A stretch of DNA of 10,159 nt, taken from assembly GCA_938015795.1 (NCBI GenBank), contig CALLXA010000098.1, positions 1 through 10,159 of the forward strand, in the 5' to 3' direction. The notes beneath the pieces were generated by a model, which searched no databases, was not told where the DNA came from, and worked only from the letters and a program-made list of their open reading frames with translations. Shown here in pieces: positions 6,047-10,159 of the stretch. Numbering within the stretch: position 1 is the stretch's first letter; each line of letters begins with the position of its first letter. The DNA comes from an uncultured bacterium. Lineage in GTDB: Bacteria > Patescibacteriota > Dojkabacteria > SC72. A program made the position numbers and the translations under genes.

Positions 6047-7174
6047 ATGGCGGAAATAAAAAACGCAGTTTCTCAAAAAGAAGAAACAAAAAGCAAGGTA
6101 GAAATACCAGAAATTTTAACATTACTTAAAGCAGGTTCTCATTTTGGACATAAAAAAAGTGCTTGGAATCCAAAAATGAAAAAATATATCTATGAAGAGA
6201 GAAATGGTATTCATATTATTGATCTTGTAAAAACACAGGAATTGTTAGAAAAAACATTGAAAGTATTAGATGGATATTCTCAAAAAGGTAATATCCTAAT
6301 TGTAGGTACAAAAGGTCAAGCAGCTTCTGCTGTTCAAAAAATGGCTGAAGAAAATGGTGCTTTTTATATTAATAAAAGATGGCCAGGTGGTTTGTTTACA
6401 AATTTTAATACAATAAAAAGAAGTTTGCATGATTTGGTAGATATGGAAGAAAACCTTGCAAGGGGTGGAGATGGTCTTGTTAAAAAAGAAATTCTTATGA
6501 TGGAAAGAGATGTTGAAAGATTGAACAAGATTTATAAAGGAATCAAATTCATGGAAGAATTACCATCAGCAATGATTGTAGTTGATAGCAAGGTTGAAAA
6601 AAACGCTATTAAAGAGGCTATAATTGCAAAAGTTCCAATAATATCGCTTGTTGATACAAACTGTGATCCTGATGTTGTAGATTATCCTATTCCAGCAAAT
6701 GACGACTCTATTAAGAGTATTTCATTGTTTGTAGAACTTTTTGGAAAAGTTCTTAAAGGTTCGAAAAAAGCTGAGGCAATTGTTTCTTTGAGAAGAAGTC
6801 ATGAGGCTCAGTTGGTATCTTTGAGTCAAGCATATGCAATGGAGAAAGAAAGATTGAGTAGAATGGAAGAAGAGGAACGAGCTAGATTGAAAGCTTTGAG
6901 AGAAGGTAAGCTAGAATCAACATCTACTGCATCTGTAGTAAGGGTTGTTAAGAAAGCTTTTGATGTAAATGCTGATATCGAAGCAGCTGAGAGGGTGAAA
7001 GAGGAAAGTAAAAATATTTTAGATTTAGGCTTATCCACTAGAATAGTTAAGGCCTTGAAAGATGCTGGTATCGAGACTGTTAAAGATCTTATGGATAAAA
7101 AAGCTGAAGATTTGACAAAAATTAAAGGTGTTGGAGAAAAAGCTGCAGAAGATATTCTTAAAGCTATTAAATAA
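6047..7174 (+). CDS. rpsB: 30S ribosomal protein S2 with long C-terminal extension ending in an alpha-CTD-like HhH domain
   Basis: A structural protein of the small ribosomal subunit. The S2 core (about residues 20-245) is clear: LLKAGSHFGHKKSAWNPKM near the start, then the INKRWPGGLFTNF region, and VDTNCDPDVVDYPIPANDD with its SIKSISLFVELF helix. Usual bacterial S2 is about 230-260 residues; this one has 375. After the core comes a charged, probably coiled region (about 250-290, rich in E, R and K), a short linker with STSTASVV, and a final domain (about 326-375) reading LGLSTRIVKALKDAGIETV ... IKGVGEKAAEDILKAI. That order of helix, AGI turn, VKDL helix and GVG hairpin is the pattern of the RNA polymerase alpha-subunit C-terminal domain and related helix-hairpin-helix modules. 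Expression is set by its own promoter, a foldable leader and a strong ribosome site. tsf follows 18 bases later. The S2 identity is certain; the role of the extension is unknown. Confidence 0.96.
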   Translation: MAEIKNAVSQKEETKSKVEIPEILTLLKAGSHFGHKKSAWNPKMKKYIYEERNGIHIIDLVKTQELLEKTLKVLDGYSQKGNILIVGTKGQAASAVQKMAEENGAFYINKRWPGGLFTNFNTIKRSLHDLVDMEENLARGGDGLVKKEILMMERDVERLNKIYKGIKFMEELPSAMIVVDSKVEKNAIKEAIIAKVPIISLVDTNCDPDVVDYPIPANDDSIKSISLFVELFGKVLKGSKKAEAIVSLRRSHEAQLVSLSQAYAMEKERLSRMEEEERARLKALREGKLESTSTASVVRVVKKAFDVNADIEAAERVKEESKNILDLGLSTRIVKALKDAGIETVKDLMDKKAEDLTKIKGVGEKAAEDILKAIK

Positions 7175-7192
7175 TTTGAAATTACCTGAACC

Positions 7193-7906
7193 ATGGGAGT
7201 TACAATAGATGATATTAAGACACTAAGAGCAAAAACATCTGCTGGGATGGGTTTGTGTAAGGAAGCATTGGTTGCATCTGCTGGTGATATGCAAAAAGCT
7301 ATTGAGTATATAAATGAAAGAAGTGATGCTATTAATAGATTGAGAAATTTAACTGGTGCAAAAATTGGTTTGTGTAAACTTGCACTTGAGGAGTGTGATA
7401 AGGATTTTGAAAAAGCAGTTGCTATGATCAAGGAAAAGGGATGGGATGAACCTTTGGGGGATGAGAATGAAGAAAAGGGAGAGGGTGTTATCGAAACATA
7501 TATTCATGGTGCTGATCGTAAGCTTGTTTCTTTGGTTGAAGTTAAGTGTAAGACTGATTTTGTTGCTAGGAATGAAGATTTTAGAAGCTTTGCACATGAG
7601 TTAGCTTTGCAAGTAGCTGCAATGAAGCCAGTATTTGTTTCTAAGGATAGTATTCCTGCTGAAGAGTTAGAGGAAGTAACTTCGTTATTTAAGAAAGAAA
7701 TTGAGAATGAAGGTAAACCTGCTAACATTGTAGAAAAGATATTGGAAGGTAAATTAAATAAATATTTTGCAGAGAAGTGTCTTTTGGAACAGAAATGGTT
7801 TAAAGATGAATCCAAAACAATACAGGGTCTTCTTGATGAATATGTTCAGAAAATGGGTGAACCTATTACAATCAGAAGAATATTGGTTTGGGAATTTGGA
7901 AAATAA
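7193..7906 (+). CDS. tsf: Elongation factor Ts with two tandem UBA-like domains
   Basis: The guanine-nucleotide exchange factor for EF-Tu. In the 237 residues, the exchange core is recognised by TDFVARNEDF (121-130), followed by the NEGKPANIVEKILEGKLNK and CLLEQ motifs and the C-terminal ITIRRILVWEFG. It appears to be the compact, single-core form, as in Thermus, without the longer duplicated core and coiled coil of E. coli. Unusually, the N-terminal UBA-like EF-Tu-binding domain occurs twice: residues 4-43 (IDDIKTLRAKTSAGMGLCKEAL) and 45-84 (INRLRNLTGAKIGLCKLAL). The copies are in register with a 39-residue period (GLCK at 20-23 and 59-62). Both keep the LR-x2-T-x-A core and the CK-x-AL helix. 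The start is 18 bases after rpsB with no Shine-Dalgarno site, so coupling to rpsB translation is likely. An intrinsic terminator follows. Confidence 0.96.
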   Translation: MGVTIDDIKTLRAKTSAGMGLCKEALVASAGDMQKAIEYINERSDAINRLRNLTGAKIGLCKLALEECDKDFEKAVAMIKEKGWDEPLGDENEEKGEGVIETYIHGADRKLVSLVEVKCKTDFVARNEDFRSFAHELALQVAAMKPVFVSKDSIPAEELEEVTSLFKKEIENEGKPANIVEKILEGKLNKYFAEKCLLEQKWFKDESKTIQGLLDEYVQKMGEPITIRRILVWEFGK

Positions 7907-7923
7907 TTGTATTGACTACAATT
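7905..7923 (+). repeat. Small hairpin overlapping the tsf stop codon
   Basis: AATTGTA (7905-7911) pairs perfectly with TACAATT (7917-7923) around a 5-base loop. It starts inside the TAA stop and stands just upstream of the terminator, so the tsf 3' end carries two hairpins in tandem. Confidence 0.4.
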
Positions 7924-7930
7924 GAGATGT

Positions 7931-7961
7931 AAAAAAGAGGGATTGAGTCCCTCTTTTTTTT
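7931..7961 (+). terminator. Intrinsic terminator of the rpsB-tsf operon
   Basis: GAGGGA (7937-7942) and TCCCTC (7948-7953) form a G+C-rich stem with a 5-base loop. A run of six A before it and eight T after it (7954-7961) extend the stem and provide the U-tract. It is a textbook Rho-independent terminator and separates tsf from frr. Confidence 0.93.
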
Positions 7962-7991
7962 AATTACTGAATATCATATAGTGTATTAAAT

Positions 7992-8026
7992 TTGGATTAA
8001 AAATAGTGTATAGTTAAATGTATATA
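7992..8026 (+). promoter_or_regulatory. Candidate frr promoter region
   Basis: The 91 bases between the terminator and frr must hold a promoter if the terminator is efficient. Possible -10 boxes are TATAGT (8009-8014) and TATATA (8021-8026); TTGGAT (7992-7997) resembles a -35 but is not well spaced from either (11 and 23 bases). The exact site cannot be chosen by eye. Confidence 0.3.
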
Positions 8027-8052
8027 TAGATAAACTTAGTATCTGAAACTGT

Positions 8053-8595
8053 ATGTTAGATGATTTTAAAAAAGATATTGAGAAATGTGTAGAACATTTA
8101 ATTGATGATCTTTCTCAAATTAGAACTGGTAGGGCTACGCCTGAATTAGTTGAAGAAGTTATTGTTAAAGCATATGGAACAGAATCTCCAGTTAAAAACT
8201 ATGCAACAATTTCTGCTATGGATAGTAGGACTTTGGTAATTCAACCATGGGATAAAAGTATATTGGAAAATATATCGAAAGCAATTACAAACTCAAATCT
8301 TGGTTTTTCTCCGATTTTAGAAGGGGATAGGGTTATCGTTAAAATACCAGATCTTACAGAAGAGAGAAGAAAAGAGTATGTAAAAATTATGAAAGATAGG
8401 GTTGAAGATGGTAGGGTAGCTGTAAGGCAGGTCCGCCAGAAATATATGAAAGATGTTGATGAATCACAAAAAGCAGGTCTTTCAGAAGATGAAGCAGATA
8501 GATTAAGGAAGGGTATAGAAGATGTTGTAAAAGAGTCAAACGAGAAGATTGAAGAGATAAAGAGTAAAAAAGAGAAAGATTTGATGACAATATAA
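8053..8595 (+). CDS. frr: Ribosome recycling factor
   Basis: Splits post-termination ribosomes together with EF-G. The 180 residues match the usual length (about 185). The family features are visible: LSQIRTGRATPEL near residue 20, then the beta-domain with SAMDSRTLVIQPWDKS, GDRVIVKIPDLTEERRKE, and the long helical arm with GRVAVRQVRQ, ending in a charged coiled-coil helix. There is no Shine-Dalgarno sequence before the ATG. In the usual bacterial order pyrH stands between tsf and frr; here only a terminator and a short spacer do, so frr is separately transcribed. rseP follows after 16 bases and is probably co-transcribed. Confidence 0.97.
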   Translation: MLDDFKKDIEKCVEHLIDDLSQIRTGRATPELVEEVIVKAYGTESPVKNYATISAMDSRTLVIQPWDKSILENISKAITNSNLGFSPILEGDRVIVKIPDLTEERRKEYVKIMKDRVEDGRVAVRQVRQKYMKDVDESQKAGLSEDEADRLRKGIEDVVKESNEKIEEIKSKKEKDLMTI

Positions 8596-8611
8596 TTTTA
8601 GTCTAATCCAT

Positions 8612-9763
8612 ATGATTGCTGTTGTTGTAAATATAATGCTCTTTTTGTTGGTTATAGGTGTTTTAACATTTGTACATGAGTTAGGGCATTTTACAGTTGC
8701 AAAATTAATTGGAGCGACAGTATACGAATTTGCTTTGGGATGGGGACCTAAGTTGTTTTCAAAAAAATACAAAGGTACAGAGTATTCTATTCGTATGTTA
8801 CCTATTGGTGGTTTTGTTAAGATATTGGGAGATGGTGATCCGGGAAAAGAAGGAGAAGAGAAAGATTTGAAAAAAGATCCTGGTAATTTGAATAACAAGA
8901 GTAAGTTTGCCCAGATTCTAGTTATGTTGGCAGGTGTATTTATGAATGTTGTTTTTGCAATTTCTGCTTACTACATAGTGCTCTCTTCTCTAAATTGGAC
9001 GGTTCCATTGGATAGTAGTTTTAAGGATTTTCAACCAATTGGTGGTGAGATGGTTAAAGAGAAAATATCTGATGTTGAATATTCTGATGTTGTAGATAAT
9101 ATGGGGGCACAACTTGCAGGTTTGCCTATTGAGGGTATCATCTCTAGTATTGATGGTAATAAGGTGGAATATTCAGATCAGGTAAGTGAATTTCTGAAAG
9201 AGAAGAGTGGCGGTGAGTCAGTTGTTAAAGTATGTGCAGAGAGTAGGTGTGATGACTATACGGTAGAAGTTTCTGAGGATGGAAAAATAGGAATTATGCT
9301 AAAGAACAACTATTTGGTAGCTATCTCGTATCAAGAGAATAAGGTATTTGCTGGTTTTGCACATGTATTAAATACTTTGAACTTAGTAAGTCAAAGATTT
9401 GGAGAAATGTTCTCTGCTGCTAAGGATAGCGGTGATTACAGTGAATTGTCAAACACTGTTTCTGGCCCAGTGGGTATATATTTCTTGATTGATTATTTTA
9501 AGAATTTTGGAGCTATTACTTTCTTGAGTATAGTAGCTGATCTTTCTCTTTCTTTGGCAATTATGAATATATTGCCAATTCCAGCTTTAGATGGTGGTAG
9601 GATATTGATTCTCTTAATAGAGAGTATATTAGGGAAAGATTTAAATGAGAAAATTGAAGCTCTAATCATTAACATAAGTTTTATTCTAATAATGTTGTTA
9701 GTTGTTGTTATTATGATAAAGGATATTCTCAATATTGATACATTGAGAAGTATGTTCGGTTAG
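8612..9763 (+). CDS. rseP: RseP/RasP-type intramembrane site-2 zinc metalloprotease (M50)
   Basis: A membrane-embedded protease that cuts transmembrane segments, such as anti-sigma factors or remnant signal peptides. The 383 residues start with a membrane helix carrying the HExxH zinc motif H22-E-L-G-H26, followed by the GWGPKLFSKKYKGTEYSIRMLPIGGFVK region. A second helix lies near 105-125 and a PDZ domain at about 165-230 (GIISSIDGNKV). The C-terminal zinc-ligand motif N319-ILPIPAL-D327-G is intact, and a last helix lies near 345-370. The protein contains only two cysteines, C208 and C213, both in the PDZ domain. Its size and topology are normal. In other bacteria uppS, cdsA and dxr usually separate frr and rseP; here frr is the direct neighbour. 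The start has no Shine-Dalgarno site. The physiological substrate cannot be told from the sequence. Confidence 0.93.
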   Translation: MIAVVVNIMLFLLVIGVLTFVHELGHFTVAKLIGATVYEFALGWGPKLFSKKYKGTEYSIRMLPIGGFVKILGDGDPGKEGEEKDLKKDPGNLNNKSKFAQILVMLAGVFMNVVFAISAYYIVLSSLNWTVPLDSSFKDFQPIGGEMVKEKISDVEYSDVVDNMGAQLAGLPIEGIISSIDGNKVEYSDQVSEFLKEKSGGESVVKVCAESRCDDYTVEVSEDGKIGIMLKNNYLVAISYQENKVFAGFAHVLNTLNLVSQRFGEMFSAAKDSGDYSELSNTVSGPVGIYFLIDYFKNFGAITFLSIVADLSLSLAIMNILPIPALDGGRILILLIESILGKDLNEKIEALIINISFILIMLLVVVIMIKDILNIDTLRSMFG

Positions 9764-9776
9764 TTTTAATAAATAG

Positions 9777-9807
9777 TTGGTAAAAAAGTAAAAAGGTGTG
9801 ATATAAT
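9777..9807 (+). promoter_or_regulatory. rpsU promoter with extended -10
   Basis: A perfect -10 TATAAT (9802-9807) is preceded by TG-n (9799-9801), an extended -10. A weak -35 TTGGTA (9777-9782) lies 19 bases upstream. The predicted start point is near 9814, giving a leader of about 29 bases, very AT-rich and without a Shine-Dalgarno sequence. Confidence 0.7.
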
Positions 9808-9842
9808 CACTTTGCAATATATATTATATTATTTCTTTACTC

Positions 9843-10043
9843 ATGGCAGTTATTGTACATGCAAACGAAAATATAGACAGTGCTCTTAAAAGACTTCACA
9901 GAGAAGTTTTAAGAGAGAAGATCTTAGAATCTTATAGAAATAAGGTTTATAGAATCCATAAATCTGATCTAAAAGCTCAAAAAAGAAGAGAGTGGGCAAA
10001 GATGAAGAGAAGAAGAAGATCTGCTTCAAGAAGAGCAAAATAA
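9843..10043 (+). CDS. rpsU: 30S ribosomal protein S21
   Basis: A small basic ribosomal protein that sits near the 3' end of 16S rRNA, beside the anti-Shine-Dalgarno region. The 66 residues show the S21 pattern: VIVHANENIDSALKRLHREV at the start, a central YRNKVYRIHKSDLKAQKR, and a strongly basic tail (MKRRRRSASRRAK). Its size is normal. It has its own promoter, and the YqeY-like gene follows after 17 bases; rpsU-yqeY is a known pairing in Firmicutes and others. The ATG at 9843 is the only sensible start; no ribosome-binding site is seen before it. Confidence 0.93.
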   Translation: MAVIVHANENIDSALKRLHREVLREKILESYRNKVYRIHKSDLKAQKRREWAKMKRRRRSASRRAK

Positions 10044-10060
10044 ATTGTAATAATTTCCCA

Positions 10061-10159
10061 ATGTCTCTAGTAGATACATTACGAAAGGATATGTTTCAGG
10101 CATCGAAGGATGGTGATGTTAATAAATCTGATATATTAAAAATGGCTTTGGCATCAATC
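10061..10159 (+). CDS. YqeY / GatB-Yqey domain protein, N-terminal part (partial at 3' end)
   Basis: An open frame from ATG 10061 runs to the window edge, giving 33 residues. It begins SLVDTLRKDMFQASKDGD and continues with SDILKMALASI. This fits the N-terminus of YqeY-family proteins (typically a SLL-x-L-x2-D-x3-A start followed by K-x4-R-x-S-x-IRML-x-A), which share the tRNA-binding tail domain of GatB. YqeY's cellular role is not settled. The gene is 17 bases after rpsU, a common pairing, and likely shares its transcript. No Shine-Dalgarno sequence is visible. Confidence is limited by the short visible length. Confidence 0.75.
   Translation, partial: MSLVDTLRKDMFQASKDGDVNKSDILKMALASI

Noticed and set aside
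6826..7431. 201-codon open frame on the minus strand across rpsB and tsf
   Set aside because: It lies fully opposite two certain genes, has a serine/leucine-rich composition typical of an antisense shadow, and has no promoter or recognisable domain.
7193..7447. The first UBA repeat as a separate small gene or a sequencing duplication
   Set aside because: The two repeats are in one continuous frame and diverged in sequence, with only short DNA identity, so this is an old in-frame duplication.
7962..8052. A small gene or pyrH remnant in the tsf-frr spacer
   Set aside because: Only 91 very AT-rich bases with stops in all frames; no recognisable UMP-kinase fragment.
8536..8898. Minus-strand open frame across the frr-rseP junction
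   Set aside because: It overlaps the ends of two well-supported genes, and its residues mirror their codons.
1..10159. UGA recoding (as in Absconditabacteria/Gracilibacteria)
   Set aside because: TGA closes mreD and dprA at sensible points and does not occur in frame inside the other genes.
1..10159. CRISPR arrays, insertion sequences, tRNA or rRNA genes
   Set aside because: No spaced direct repeats, transposase-like frames, terminal inverted repeats or tRNA/rRNA signatures were seen on either strand.

Overview
The window is an AT-rich (about one-third G+C by eye), tightly packed bacterial chromosome segment with every gene on the + strand. It holds no mobile element, CRISPR array, tRNA or rRNA. 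The gene content is housekeeping. The small or minimal proteins, the near absence of Shine-Dalgarno (SD) sequences, and the loss of several genes that normally sit between tsf, frr and rseP suggest a reduced genome, most plausibly of the Patescibacteria/CPR type. That placement is an inference from style and gene order; no lineage marker here fixes the phylum. TGA is used as a stop (mreD, dprA) and does not occur inside the genes, so the UGA-recoding Patescibacteria (Absconditabacteria, Gracilibacteria) are unlikely.

Layout. (1) 1-2235: the C-terminal end of an MreD-like membrane protein overlaps by 4 bases a class B penicillin-binding protein (PBP2/MrdA), a cell-elongation cluster. (2) 2275-5917: a DNA-processing cluster of a minimal DprA, topoisomerase I (TopA) with three zinc ribbons, and RadC. 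(3) 5918-7961: a translation operon with its own promoter and a foldable leader, rpsB-tsf, closed by a clear intrinsic terminator. (4) 8053-9763: frr (ribosome recycling factor) followed directly by a site-2 protease (RseP/RasP family). (5) 9777-end: a promoter, rpsU (S21), and the first 33 codons of a YqeY-family protein.

The backbone dprA-topA ... rpsB-tsf-(pyrH)-frr-(uppS-cdsA-dxr)-rseP is the order known from Bacillus and relatives, but the genes in parentheses are absent. The window therefore looks like a condensed version of an old conserved neighbourhood.

The most unusual protein features are an EF-Ts with two tandem N-terminal UBA-like domains and a ribosomal protein S2 about 120 residues longer than usual, ending in a helix-hairpin-helix domain resembling the RNA polymerase alpha C-terminal domain. 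They are neighbours in one operon. The most unusual nucleic-acid features are a perfect 12-bp inverted repeat that contains the dprA start codon, a hairpin ending one base before the radC start codon, and an rpsB leader able to form mutually exclusive stems.
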